Shown in pieces: positions 19,847 through 29,438 of a stretch of 64,000 bases of DNA (positions within the stretch are counted from its first letter, which is position 1; every line of letters starts with the position of its first letter). The position numbers and the translations under genes are program-made. A model generated the notes under the pieces. It made no database searches and was not told where the DNA came from. It was given only the letters and a program-made list of their open reading frames with translations. The stretch comes from Microbacterium sp. zg-Y625 (lineage in GTDB: Bacteria; Actinomycetota; Actinomycetes; Actinomycetales; Microbacteriaceae), in NCBI RefSeq assembly GCF_030246925.1, contig NZ_CP126740.1:2356001-2420000 (forward strand). Direction: 5' to 3'.

Positions 19847-19880
19847 TGGCCTGACCACAATACGCTCCGTGGTCTGACCA
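19847..19880. promoter_or_regulatory. Two FadR/LldR-type operators
   Basis: TGGCCTGACCA (19847-19857) and TGGTCTGACCA (19870-19880), 23 bp apart centre to centre, match the TGGTnnnACCA pattern bound by FadR-subfamily regulators. A minus-strand TATTGT at about 19857-19862 could be the -10 box, placing one site on either side of it. Confidence 0.75.
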
Positions 19881-19892
19881 GGCAACCCGGGG

Positions 19893-20534
19893 TCAGCCGT
19901 CGAGGCGACCGCCCGATTCGCGCAGATAGCACTCGGCGCACATCGACTCGTAGGTGACCCGCTCCGCCGTGAGCTCGTCGATGGCCACCTGGTCGCCGTC
20001 GAACACGAAGCGTCCGCCGACAAGACGCGCATTGAACAGCGCCTTTCGGCCGCAGCGACAGATGGTCTTGAGCTCCTCGAGCGAGTGCGCGAGTTCCATG
20101 AGCCGCGCGGAGCCCGGGAAGGCGTGGGTGCGGAAGTCGGTGCGGATGCCGTAGGCGAGCACCGGTACCCCCTCGAGCACCACGATGCGCAGCAGGTCGT
20201 CGACCTGCTCGCGGGTGAGGAACTGCGCCTCGTCGATGAGCAAGCACGCCACGTCGCCGGGGAGCCCGGACGGGACGCCGTGCGCGGATTCCTCGTGCAC
20301 GCGTGCGCGATGGGCGCGGAACAGCGTCAGCAGGTCGGCATCCGGGGCGATCAGGAAGTCGACGGGACGGGTCATCCCCAGGCGGCTGGCGATCTCGCCG
20401 GCGCCCTTGGTGTCGATCTCGGGCTTGGCCAGCAGCACCCGCTGTCCGCGCTCCTCATAGTTGTAGGCCGCCTGCAGCAGTGCCGTGGACTTGCCGGAGT
20501 TCATCGCTCCGTAGCGGAAGTACAGTTTGGCCAC
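19893..20534 (-). CDS. tdk: Thymidine kinase
   Basis: A 213-aa type II thymidine kinase for the salvage step thymidine to dTMP. It has the P-loop GAMNSGKST (residues 9-17), the Walker B-like CLLIDEAQFL, lasso residues near YGIRTDFRTHAFPGS, and a zinc-binding set CRCG ... CAEC. Start is GTG 20534: TAGAAT lies exactly six bases before it, a leaderless layout. It is monocistronic, divergent from the DGPF gene. Confidence 0.95.
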   Translation of the reverse strand: MAKLYFRYGAMNSGKSTALLQAAYNYEERGQRVLLAKPEIDTKGAGEIASRLGMTRPVDFLIAPDADLLTLFRAHRARVHEESAHGVPSGLPGDVACLLIDEAQFLTREQVDDLLRIVVLEGVPVLAYGIRTDFRTHAFPGSARLMELAHSLEELKTICRCGRKALFNARLVGGRFVFDGDQVAIDELTAERVTYESMCAECYLRESGGRLDG

Positions 20535-20624
20535 CCCTGGATTCTACGGGGATGTCGATTCCGCCCCGGCCCGCTCGACGCGATAGTAGAGGGCGCGGGG
20601 CGCCCACCGACGAAGGGGAATGAC

Positions 20625-21065
20625 GTGGCCAAATACATGCTGATCATGCGCAACAGCGGATCTGTCGAGGACTTCCAGGACATGGACTTCGAGCAGGTCA
20701 TCAACGCGATGGGCGCCTACAACGAGTCGATGATGAAGGCGGGGGTGCTGCTCGGCGGTGACGGCCTGACGGATGCCGCGCAGGGCGCCGTCGTGGAGTT
20801 CACCGCCGACGCGCCGATCGTCTCCGACGGCCCCTATGGGGAGACGCACGAGCTGTTCAACGGGTTCTGGACGATCCAGGCCGCCACGCAGGAGGAAGCG
20901 GTGGAGTGGGCCAAGCGCGCGCCGCTGGGCCCCGGCAACAAGATCGAGGTACGTCGCATCACCGATGACTCCGACTTCGCGGACTACCAGGACAACGAGT
21001 ACGTGAAGAAGGAGAAGGGCTGGCGCGACGAGCTGGATGCCAGGAGCGGCGCCGACGCGTCATGA
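20625..21065 (+). CDS. YciI-related DGPF-domain protein, partner of an ECF42-type sigma factor
   Basis: A 146-aa single-domain protein MAKYMLIMRNSG... with DGPYGETHE, the signature of the DGPF/YCII-like family, and a basic-acidic C-terminal tail. Proteins of this family are encoded next to ECF42 sigma factors and are thought to belong to the same regulon; their chemistry is unresolved. Start is GTG 20625 after GAAGGGG. Its stop overlaps the sigma gene start (ATGA), so both are translated together. Confidence 0.87.
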   Translation: MAKYMLIMRNSGSVEDFQDMDFEQVINAMGAYNESMMKAGVLLGGDGLTDAAQGAVVEFTADAPIVSDGPYGETHELFNGFWTIQAATQEEAVEWAKRAPLGPGNKIEVRRITDDSDFADYQDNEYVKKEKGWRDELDARSGADAS

Positions 21066-22297
21066 GCGGTGTCGACCACATCCGCCGCACCATCGATGCC
21101 GTCTGGCGCATCGAGAGCGCGCGCATCGTGGCGACGCTCGCGAAGGCCACCGGCGACGTGGGACTGGCGGAGGACGTCACCCAGGAGGCTCTGCTCGAGG
21201 CGCTGCAGCGATGGCCCGATTCCGGTGTCCCCCGCAACCCCGGGGCGTGGCTCACCGCTGTCGCCAAGCGGCGCGCGATCGATGCGTGGCGCCGCCGCGG
21301 GGCGCTGGACGAGCGGTACCGCGCCCTCGCACACGGTCTCGCCGAAGCGGAGCCCGGCGCCGCGGAGCCGATCGACGACGACATGCTGCGCCTGGTCTTC
21401 ATCGCGTGCCACCCCGTGCTGTCCCGGGAATCGCAGGTGGCGCTGACCCTGCGGGTGGTGGGCGGGCTGTCGACGCAGGAGATCGCGCGCATGCTGCTGG
21501 TGCCGGTGCCGACGGTGCAGGCACGCATCACGCGCGCCAAGAAGACGCTGGCCGCTGCCCGCGTGCCCTTCGAGACCCCGGAGCCCACCGAGTGGCGGCA
21601 GCGGCTGGGCGGTGTGCTCGGCACGCTGTACCTCGTCTTCACCGAGGGGTATGCCGCCACGAGCGGCGACCGCTGGATCCGGGAGGAGCTGGCCGGCGAG
21701 GCGCTGCGGCTTGCCCGCGTGCTGGCGGGCCTGGTGCCCCGCGAGCCCGAAGCGCACGCGCTGGTGGCGCTCATGGAGCTGCAGTCGTCGCGGTTCGCCG
21801 CGCGTACGGGGCCCGACGGGGCACCGGTGCTGCTGGCCGACCAGGATCGCACCCGGTGGGACCGGGCGCAGATCGCCCGCGGCGCGGCGGCGCTGGCGCG
21901 GGCGGATGCCGCCGGCCACGGCCGCGGCCCCTACGCGCTGCAGGCGGCGATTGCGCTCTGCCATGCCACGGCCCCGAGCGTCGCCGCCACCGACTGGGAC
22001 CGCATCGTCGTGCTGTACGAAGCGCTCGGGCGTCTCTCCCCCAGCCCCGTGGTCGAACTCAACCGCGCCGTCGCGGTCTCGATGGCCACCGGCCCGGCGA
22101 CGGCGCTGCGGATCGTCGACCGGCTGCAGTCGGAGGGCGCGCTGCCGGGCTCGCACCTGCTGCCGAGCGTGCGGGGCGAGTTGCTCGGCCGGCTGGGCCG
22201 CCGGGACGAGGCGCGGGCGGAGTTGCGCACCGCTGCCGCCCTCGCCACGAACGAGCGCGAGGCGGCGGTGTTGCGGGCGAAGGCCGCCGCGCTCTGA
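21062..22297 (+). CDS. ECF42-type RNA polymerase sigma factor with C-terminal helical extension
   Basis: A 411-aa sigma factor. Region 2 spans about 10-80 (DVTQEALLEAL, NPGAWLTAVAKRRAIDAWRR) and region 4 about 115-170 (LTLRVVGGLSTQEIARMLLVPVPTVQARITRAKKTL). About 230 further residues form a helical, TPR-like extension with VFTEGYAATSGDRWIREELAGEALRL and ELNRAVAVSMATGPATALRIVD, diagnostic of the ECF42 group, in which the extension replaces a classical anti-sigma factor. It is coupled to the DGPF gene and followed by a seven-unit repeat array. Confidence 0.9.
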   Translation: MSGVDHIRRTIDAVWRIESARIVATLAKATGDVGLAEDVTQEALLEALQRWPDSGVPRNPGAWLTAVAKRRAIDAWRRRGALDERYRALAHGLAEAEPGAAEPIDDDMLRLVFIACHPVLSRESQVALTLRVVGGLSTQEIARMLLVPVPTVQARITRAKKTLAAARVPFETPEPTEWRQRLGGVLGTLYLVFTEGYAATSGDRWIREELAGEALRLARVLAGLVPREPEAHALVALMELQSSRFAARTGPDGAPVLLADQDRTRWDRAQIARGAAALARADAAGHGRGPYALQAAIALCHATAPSVAATDWDRIVVLYEALGRLSPSPVVELNRAVAVSMATGPATALRIVDRLQSEGALPGSHLLPSVRGELLGRLGRRDEARAELRTAAALATNEREAAVLRAKAAAL

Positions 22298-22317
22298 TCC
22301 GGGCGTCCGCGCCGGTT

Positions 22318-22615
22318 CCCGACCCGCGCCACCCCCGATCGGGGCGCGAAAACGTCCCCAGACCCCGCCACCCCCGTTCGGGGCGCGAAAACGTCCCCGA
22401 ACCCGCACCACCACCGTTCGGGGCGCGAAAACGTCCCCAAACCCCGCGCCACCCCGATCGGGGCGCGAAAACGTCCCCGAACCCCGCGCCACCCCCGTTC
22501 GGGGCGCGAAAACGTCCCCAAACCCCGCGCCACCCCCGATCGGGGCGCGAAAACGTCCCCGAAACCGGCGCCACGACCGTTCGGGGCGCGAAAACGTCCC
22601 CGAAACCCGCGCGGC
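22318..22615. repeat. Seven-unit intergenic palindromic repeat array
   Basis: Seven copies of an identical 20-base core (CGGGGCGCGAAAACGTCCCC) start at 22340, 22379, 22419, 22459, 22500, 22541 and 22582, at 39-41 bp spacing. Each is preceded by GAT or GTT and separated by related CCGCGCCACCCC-type linkers. Each core can fold into a short stem (GGGGCG with CG(T)CCCC) around CGAAAA, and CCCCGATCGGGG is itself palindromic. The array fills the gap between two convergent genes; no open frame in it looks coding. Confidence 0.9.
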
Positions 22616-22620
22616 CCGGG

Positions 22621-23049
22621 TTACGGGCGTTCCCAGCCGGCGATGGGACCCGGCACCACGACGAACGAGGGCGCGGCCGGGGCCGTGTCGACGGGCAGCC
22701 CGTCGAGCCACGCCGGCGCCCGCTCGGCGACCTTGCGCCGCAGGTGCGTCAGCTCGAACGCCAGCTGCCCGTCGGTCACCGGGATCTCGGGGTGCGCGGC
22801 ATCCGGTCGGGTGATGCGCGACGCGTCGAAGCGGTAGCCGCGCGCGGTCGCCTCGGACTGCACGCTCCCCAGGAAGTGCCCGATGGCGCCCACAGGGTCA
22901 GCACACGCACGGAAGCGCTCGAGCTGCGGATGCCGGGTGTAGCCCCGGGTGCCGCCGCCGAGCACCGCCTGCGCCAGCAGAGCCTCGCGCCAGCACGACA
23001 CGAGCGCCGCACGGTCGAGCACCGCGGGGTGCAACGACCACAGGCGCAC
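22621..23049 (-). CDS. Pyrimidine dimer DNA glycosylase-type protein (endonuclease V family)
   Basis: A 142-aa protein beginning MRLWSLHPAVLDRAALVSCWREALLAQAVL, then TRGYTRHPQLERF and ARGYRFDASRI, the pattern of the Pyr_excise family related to T4 endonuclease V, which cuts at UV-induced pyrimidine dimers. Start is GTG 23049, the only start that gives the MRLWSLHP opening. It follows mqo by eleven bases, so both share a transcript without an obvious metabolic link. It ends at the repeat array. Confidence 0.8.
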   Translation of the reverse strand: MRLWSLHPAVLDRAALVSCWREALLAQAVLGGGTRGYTRHPQLERFRACADPVGAIGHFLGSVQSEATARGYRFDASRITRPDAAHPEIPVTDGQLAFELTHLRRKVAERAPAWLDGLPVDTAPAAPSFVVVPGPIAGWERP

Positions 23050-23060
23050 GCCGCCCCGCC

Positions 23061-24533
23061 TTACGCGTGGATGCCGAGAACCTCGGCCGTCGCCTCGATC
23101 GAGGCGCGCGCGGCATCCGGCCGGGGGTTGAGGGTCTCGCCGTAGCTGGGGATGAGCTCGCGCAGACGCGGCTCCCACTCGGCGAGGCGGTCCGGGAAGC
23201 ACGACTTGAGCAGACCCAGCATGATCGACGCGGCGGTCGACGCGCCCGGAGAGGCGCCGAGGAGTCCCGCGATCGTGCCGTCCTGGGCCGCGATGACCTC
23301 GGTGCCGAACTGCAGCACGCCGCCCTTCTCCGGGTCCTTCTTCATGACCTGGGCGCGCTGGCCGGCCTGGATGAGCTCCCAGTCCTCGTCCTTGGCCGTC
23401 GGGACGAACTCCCGCAGGCTGTCGACCTTCTTCGCGTGGTTCTTCGCGAGCTCGCCCACGAGGTACGTGATCAGCGAGGGGTTGTCGATGGCCACCTTGA
23501 GCATGGGCAGCAGGTTCCCCGGCCGCACCTGGGTGACGATATCGAGCAGCGAGCCGTTCTTGAGGAACTTGGGGCTGAAGGTCGCGAACGGACCGAACAG
23601 CAGCGACGCCTCGCCGTCGACGACGCGGGTGTCCAGGTGCGGCACCGACATGGGCGGAGCGCCGACGGATGCCTGCGAGTACACCTTCGCCTTGTGCTGC
23701 GCGACGACCTCGGGGTTGGTGGTCTTGAGGAACTGCCCGCCGATCGGGAAGACGCCGTACCCCTTGATCTCGGGGATGCCGGAGCGCTGCAGCAGCTTCA
23801 GCGCCCAGCCGCCGGCGCCGACGAAGACGAAGCGGGCGTTGACGCTCCCGGGCGTGGAGCCGACGGTGTTGCGGTACGACACCTTCCAGGTGCCGTCCTT
23901 CTGCTTCTTGAGCTTTCGCACCTCGCAGTTGGTGACGACGTCGACGCCCTGCGTCTGGAGGTGCGCGAACAGCTGGCGCGTGAGGGCGCCGAAGTCGATG
24001 TCGGTGCCTGCAGGCACCCGGGTGGCCGCGAACGGCTCGCCCTTGCGGCGGCGCTGCATGAGCAGGGGCGCCCACTGGTTGATGACGCGGGAGTCCTCGC
24101 TGTACTCGATGCCCTCGAACAGCGGCTGGGTCTTCAGCGCCTCGTAGCGCTTCTTGAGGTAGGCGACGTCCTTCTCGCCGCGCACGAAGGTCATGTGCGG
24201 GGTCGGGTTGATGAAGGTCGACGGCTCATCCAGTACCCCGCGCTCGACGAGCGTCGCCCACAGCTGCCGGCTCTGCTGGAACTGCTCGTTGATGCCGACC
24301 GCCTTGGTGGGGTCGACCGAGCCGTCCTTGCCCTCGGGCATGTAGTTCAGCTCGCAGAGGGCCGCGTGGCCGGTCCCGGCGTTGTTCCAGGCGTTGGAGC
24401 TCTCGAGGGCGACATCCCCCAGGCGCTCGCAGACGACGATCTTCCAGTCCGGCTGGAGTTCTTTCAGGAGGGTACCCAGGGTGGCGCTCATGATTCCGCC
24501 ACCGATGAGCACGGCATCGTACGTCTCAGTCAC
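23061..24533 (-). CDS. mqo: Malate:quinone oxidoreductase
   Basis: A 490-aa FAD-dependent membrane-associated enzyme that oxidises malate to oxaloacetate and reduces quinone. It has the Rossmann start DAVLIGGGIMSATLGTLL, ERLGDVALESSNAWNNAGTGHAALCELNY, GIPEIKGYGVFPIGGQF, and the C-terminal LLGASPGASTAASIMLGLL. Length is normal. The GTG start at 24533 has TAGACT upstream but eight rather than six bases away, so leadered or leaderless expression is uncertain. Confidence 0.95.
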   Translation of the reverse strand: MTETYDAVLIGGGIMSATLGTLLKELQPDWKIVVCERLGDVALESSNAWNNAGTGHAALCELNYMPEGKDGSVDPTKAVGINEQFQQSRQLWATLVERGVLDEPSTFINPTPHMTFVRGEKDVAYLKKRYEALKTQPLFEGIEYSEDSRVINQWAPLLMQRRRKGEPFAATRVPAGTDIDFGALTRQLFAHLQTQGVDVVTNCEVRKLKKQKDGTWKVSYRNTVGSTPGSVNARFVFVGAGGWALKLLQRSGIPEIKGYGVFPIGGQFLKTTNPEVVAQHKAKVYSQASVGAPPMSVPHLDTRVVDGEASLLFGPFATFSPKFLKNGSLLDIVTQVRPGNLLPMLKVAIDNPSLITYLVGELAKNHAKKVDSLREFVPTAKDEDWELIQAGQRAQVMKKDPEKGGVLQFGTEVIAAQDGTIAGLLGASPGASTAASIMLGLLKSCFPDRLAEWEPRLRELIPSYGETLNPRPDAARASIEATAEVLGIHA

Positions 24534-24649
24534 GATGGTCCAGTCTAGTCAGCGCGTCGATGCCGCCCGACCGCGTGCGGCATCCGACTCGCGGCGGGGG
24601 TTCGGCCAGCCGTTCGCGCGACGGCGGGCGCCCGGGCGAGCGGGCGACG

Positions 24650-25774
<1,125 letters not shown>

Positions 25775-25856
25775 CTACCGGCGCCCTCCCCCGGGCCGGG
25801 GCCGTATGACGACCGGCGATGCCGCGTCCGGGCCACCGGTTCGGGCGTCACGACAA

Positions 25857-25919
25857 CAGGCGAACTCCCGGAAACAGGCCGAACCACGCCGAAACGTCCT
25901 GTCCCGGCGAGTTCTCCTG
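25857..25919. repeat. Long imperfect intergenic palindrome (REP-like, copy B)
   Basis: The arms at 25857-25880 and 25896-25919 pair over about 24 bases around a fifteen-base loop. The complement of the second arm (CAGGAGAACTCGCCGG, then GACAGGAC) is nearly identical to the arm at 12273-12299. It lies in the 256-bp gap between asd and aspartokinase, which otherwise shows no gene. Confidence 0.7.
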
Positions 25920-25976
25920 TCGCGGGGCCGGCGGTGGCCCGCGCGGCGGATGCCGGTGCGGCGCCCGACCGGCCTG

Positions 25977-27263
25977 TCAGCGTCCGGTGCCGGCGTGCAC
26001 GACGGCCTCGGCGTCGCCGTCGAGCCCGTAGGCGGTGTGCACGACGCGGGCGGCGGCGGCGAGGTCGTCGCCGCGCACCACGACCGAGATGCGGATCTCC
26101 GAGGTGGAGATCATCTCGATGTTGATCCCGGCGGTGCTGAGCGCCTCGAAGAGGGTCGCCGAGACACCCGAGTGGGTGCGCATGCCGGCGCCGACCACCG
26201 AGAGCTTTCCGATCTGGTCGTCGTGCACGAGGCCCTCGAACCCGATCTCGCCCTGCCGAGCCGAGAGCGCCCGCAGCGCCGTGCCGGCGTCGCTCTTGGG
26301 CAGGGTGAAGGAGATGTCGGTGCGGCCGGTCGTGGCCGCCGAGACATTCTGCACGATCATGTCGACGTTGGCGCCGGACTGCGCGACGACGGTGAAGATC
26401 TCCGCCGCCTTGCCTGGCACGTCGGGCACGCCGGTGACGGTGACCTTGGCCTGGCCCAGGTCGGTCGCGACTCCCGCGACGATCGGCTCTTCCATCTCTG
26501 CTCCTTCTTCGCTGTCGGGCGCGCTCATGCCGGGCGCGAGCACGTACGTGCCGACTCCCGACGAGAACGTCGACCGGGCGTGGATCATGACCCCGTGGCG
26601 GCGGGCGTACTCCACCGCGCGGATGTAGAGGACCTTGGCGCCGTTGGCGGCCATCTCCAGCATCTCTTCGCTGCTGACCACCGAGAGCTTGCGGGCCTTG
26701 GGCACGACGCGGGGGTCGGCGGTGAAGACGCCGTCGACGTCGCTGTAGATCTCGCACACGTCGGCGTCGAGCGCCGCGGCCAGCGCGACGGCGGTGGTGT
26801 CCGAGCCGCCGCGACCGAGGGTGGTGATGTCGCGGGTGTCGCGGTTGAAGCCCTGGAACCCGGCGACGATGACGATGGCGCCCTCGTCGAGCGCCTCGCG
26901 CAGACGCACCGGGGTGACATCGACGATGCGCGCCGCGCCGTGGGTGGCGTCGGTGATCATGCCGGCCTGGCTGCCCGTGAAGGAGCGCGCCTCGAATCCC
27001 ATGGAGTGGATCGCCATCGCCAGCAGCGCCATCGAGATGCGCTCACCGCTGGAGAGCAGCATGTCGAGTTCGCGCGGCGCGGGGATGGGAGCGACCTCGT
27101 GGGCGAGGTCGAGCAGTTCATCGGTGGTGTCGCCCATCGCGCTGACGGCCACGACGACTTCGTGTCCGGCACGGCGGGCGTCGACGATGCGCTTGGCGAC
27201 GCGCTTGATGCTCTCCGCGTCGGCGACCGACGAGCCGCCGTACTTCTGCACGATCAACGCCAT
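25977..27263 (-). CDS. lysC: Aspartate kinase
   Basis: A 428-aa aspartokinase, first step of the aspartate family of amino acids. It has the kinase start [46 protein letters not shown] and [15 protein letters not shown]. Two ACT domains (about 265-428) should give feedback control by lysine and/or threonine. ATG 27263 follows GGGAG and gives the family-typical [10 protein letters not shown] opening. It pairs with asd downstream, an order also known in mycobacteria. Confidence 0.95.
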   Translation of the reverse strand: MALIVQKYGGSSVADAESIKRVAKRIVDARRAGHEVVVAVSAMGDTTDELLDLAHEVAPIPAPRELDMLLSSGERISMALLAMAIHSMGFEARSFTGSQAGMITDATHGAARIVDVTPVRLREALDEGAIVIVAGFQGFNRDTRDITTLGRGGSDTTAVALAAALDADVCEIYSDVDGVFTADPRVVPKARKLSVVSSEEMLEMAANGAKVLYIRAVEYARRHGVMIHARSTFSSGVGTYVLAPGMSAPDSEEGAEMEEPIVAGVATDLGQAKVTVTGVPDVPGKAAEIFTVVAQSGANVDMIVQNVSAATTGRTDISFTLPKSDAGTALRALSARQGEIGFEGLVHDDQIGKLSVVGAGMRTHSGVSATLFEALSTAGINIEMISTSEIRISVVVRGDDLAAAARVVHTAYGLDGDAEAVVHAGTGR

Positions 27264-27405
27264 AGGTACTCCCAGGATCGTGGGCGGATGCCACGCCCGA
27301 CCGCCCATTCTACAAAGCGCGCCATTCCGCCTCTGCCATGTGACGGCGACCCCGCCCGCGGTGGGTACGATCGAGAGGCAGCACAGGCACGAAGGCAGGC
27401 GGACG

Positions 27406-28803
27406 ATGCAGCAACGGCGTCAGCGCCTGGCCCGGTCACTGGGCACCCTCATGCGGGGCACCGAGTCGTCCCCCGCACTCACCGAGTCGCTTCCCATCGT
27501 CGACGATGCCTTGGCCGCGCGCATGCTCGACCTCGCGGTGCGCATCGGCGAGACCATGCTCGTCGCCGGCGCCGGCGCGAGCGAGGTGGCACTGACGATC
27601 GTGCGGGTCTCCGGCGCCTATGGACTGAAGCCCGTGCACGTGGACATCACGTACAACTCGATCACCGTCGCGCATCACCGCAGCGACGCCGCGCGCCCCA
27701 TCACGCTGCTGCGGGTCGTGCGGGGCCCCGCACCCGATCACGACAGGCTGCAGCGCCTGCAGCGGCTCGTCACCGACATCTGCGCGGGACTGCCGCTGGA
27801 TGCCGCAGCCACGACCTTCCGCGCCATCCGGCGCTCCCCGTTCCGGTACCGGCCCGCCGTCGTGATCGCCGCCCAGGCCCTCCTCGCCCTCGGCGTGGCC
27901 GTGATGTTCGGGGGCAACTGGCTGGTCATCGCGCTCGCTTCCATCGCCGCCGCCCTGGCCGCGTTCACCCAATTCGGCCTCGCCAAAGCGCAGGTGCCGT
28001 ACTTCTTCAGCCAGATCGCCGGCGCGTTCGTGTTGACGATGGTCGCCGCACTCAGCCCGCTGCTGGCGGCGACGGGATGGGAGGAGGCGGCATCCATTCG
28101 CCCCTCGGTGATCGTCGCCTCGGGCATCGTGCTGATGCTCGCCGGGCTGACCGTGGTGGGGGCGGCGCAGGATGCCATCGACGGCTTCGCGCTGACGGCG
28201 ACGGGGCGCATCCTCGAACTGACGACGCAGACCCTGGGCGTGGTCCTCGGCATCCTCGCCGGGCTCGAGACCGCGCGCGTGGTCGGATTGGGCATGGAAC
28301 CGCCGAGCGAGGCCGTGCCCTTCGGTCCCGTGCCGCTGCAATTCCTCGGCGCTGCGCTCATCGCGGTCGCCGTCGCAGTCTTCAACGGCGCCGGTACCCG
28401 CATCATCGTGATCAGCGCGCTCCTGAGCACGGTGGCGTGGCTCGGCTTTCTCGCCGCCTCTGCGGTCGGCTTCGACGCGGCGGCGGCCAGCGGCGTGGGC
28501 GCGTTCGGCGGCAGCCTCTTGGGCGTCGTCATCGCCTACCGGCTGCACGTGCCCTCCGTGGCGATCACGACCGCCGCGATCCTCCCCCTCGTGCCGGGGG
28601 CGGCGGTCTTCCGCGGCCTGCTGTCGGTCGTGGAGTCGGGGTCGGACCCCGCCGTGCTCCTGGCCGGGTTCGGCACGCTCGCCGCGGCCGCGACGGTCGG
28701 CATCAGCCTCGCCGTGGGCGCGTCGCTGGGCATCTACCTCGGGCAGCCGTTGCGCGCGTCGCTGACCGGCGTCGCGCGGACGCGGGCGCGGCTGCGCCGC
28801 TGA
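27406..28803 (+). CDS. ThrE-type threonine/serine exporter
   Basis: A 465-aa membrane protein with an N-terminal hydrophilic domain (about 1-150; [42 protein letters not shown]) and about ten hydrophobic segments beyond residue 150, including [13 protein letters not shown]. This is the fused ThrE architecture of corynebacterial threonine/serine efflux carriers. It is divergent from aspartokinase, which makes threonine overflow control a plausible role. The start ATG 27406 is preceded by AAGG; a TACGAT box lies about 40 bases upstream. Confidence 0.9.
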   Translation: MQQRRQRLARSLGTLMRGTESSPALTESLPIVDDALAARMLDLAVRIGETMLVAGAGASEVALTIVRVSGAYGLKPVHVDITYNSITVAHHRSDAARPITLLRVVRGPAPDHDRLQRLQRLVTDICAGLPLDAAATTFRAIRRSPFRYRPAVVIAAQALLALGVAVMFGGNWLVIALASIAAALAAFTQFGLAKAQVPYFFSQIAGAFVLTMVAALSPLLAATGWEEAASIRPSVIVASGIVLMLAGLTVVGAAQDAIDGFALTATGRILELTTQTLGVVLGILAGLETARVVGLGMEPPSEAVPFGPVPLQFLGAALIAVAVAVFNGAGTRIIVISALLSTVAWLGFLAASAVGFDAAAASGVGAFGGSLLGVVIAYRLHVPSVAITTAAILPLVPGAAVFRGLLSVVESGSDPAVLLAGFGTLAAAATVGISLAVGASLGIYLGQPLRASLTGVARTRARLRR

Positions 28804-28841
28804 CGCCGGAACCGTACGCGCGGGACGCGGCGCGGGTGCGC

Positions 28842-29435
28842 TCAGACCGAGCGGCGCCCCTCGAAGGCGCGGCCGAGGGTGACCTCGTCGGCGTACTCCA
28901 GGTCGCCGCCCACGGGAAGGCCCGACGCCAGGCGGGTCACGCGGATCTCCAGCGAATGCAGCAGGCGGCTGAGGTAGGTGGCCGTCGCCTCGCCCTCGAG
29001 GTTCGGGTTCGTGGCGAGGATGACCTCCTGCACCGTGCCGTCGGCCAGGCGCTGCATGAGCTGCGTGATGCGCAGGTCGTCGGGGCCGACGCCGGCGATC
29101 GGGCTGATCGCCCCGCCGAGCACGTGGTAGAGCCCGCGGAACTCCCGCGTGCGCTCGATGGCCGAGACGTCCTTGGCATCCTCCACCACGCAGATGAAGG
29201 CCGGATCGCGCCGCGGGTCGCGACAGATGCCGCAGCGGTCCTGCTCCGAGACGTTGCCGCACACCTCGCAGAAGCGCACCTTGTGGCGGATGTCGTTGAG
29301 CAGCACTGCGAGGCGCTGCACGTCGAAGTTGGGAGTCTGCAGGATGTGGAACGTGATGCGCTGGGCCGACTTGGGGCCGATGCCGGGAAGGCGCCCGAAC
29401 TCGTCGATCAGATCCTGGACGATGCCGTCGTACAT
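28842..29435 (-). CDS. recR: Recombination mediator protein RecR
   Basis: A 197-aa protein that acts with RecO to load RecA at gaps. It has a helix-hairpin-helix ([17 protein letters not shown]), a four-Cys zinc motif ([18 protein letters not shown]) and a Toprim domain with [13 protein letters not shown]. Length is standard. It starts three bases after the dnaX stop, the widely conserved dnaX-recR operon. Confidence 0.96.
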   Translation of the reverse strand: MYDGIVQDLIDEFGRLPGIGPKSAQRITFHILQTPNFDVQRLAVLLNDIRHKVRFCEVCGNVSEQDRCGICRDPRRDPAFICVVEDAKDVSAIERTREFRGLYHVLGGAISPIAGVGPDDLRITQLMQRLADGTVQEVILATNPNLEGEATATYLSRLLHSLEIRVTRLASGLPVGGDLEYADEVTLGRAFEGRRSV

Positions 29436-29438
29436 GGC

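Noticed and set aside
22318..22615. CRISPR array
   Set aside because: The 20-base cores are regularly spaced, but the intervening sequences are near-copies of one another rather than unique spacers, and there are no cas genes.
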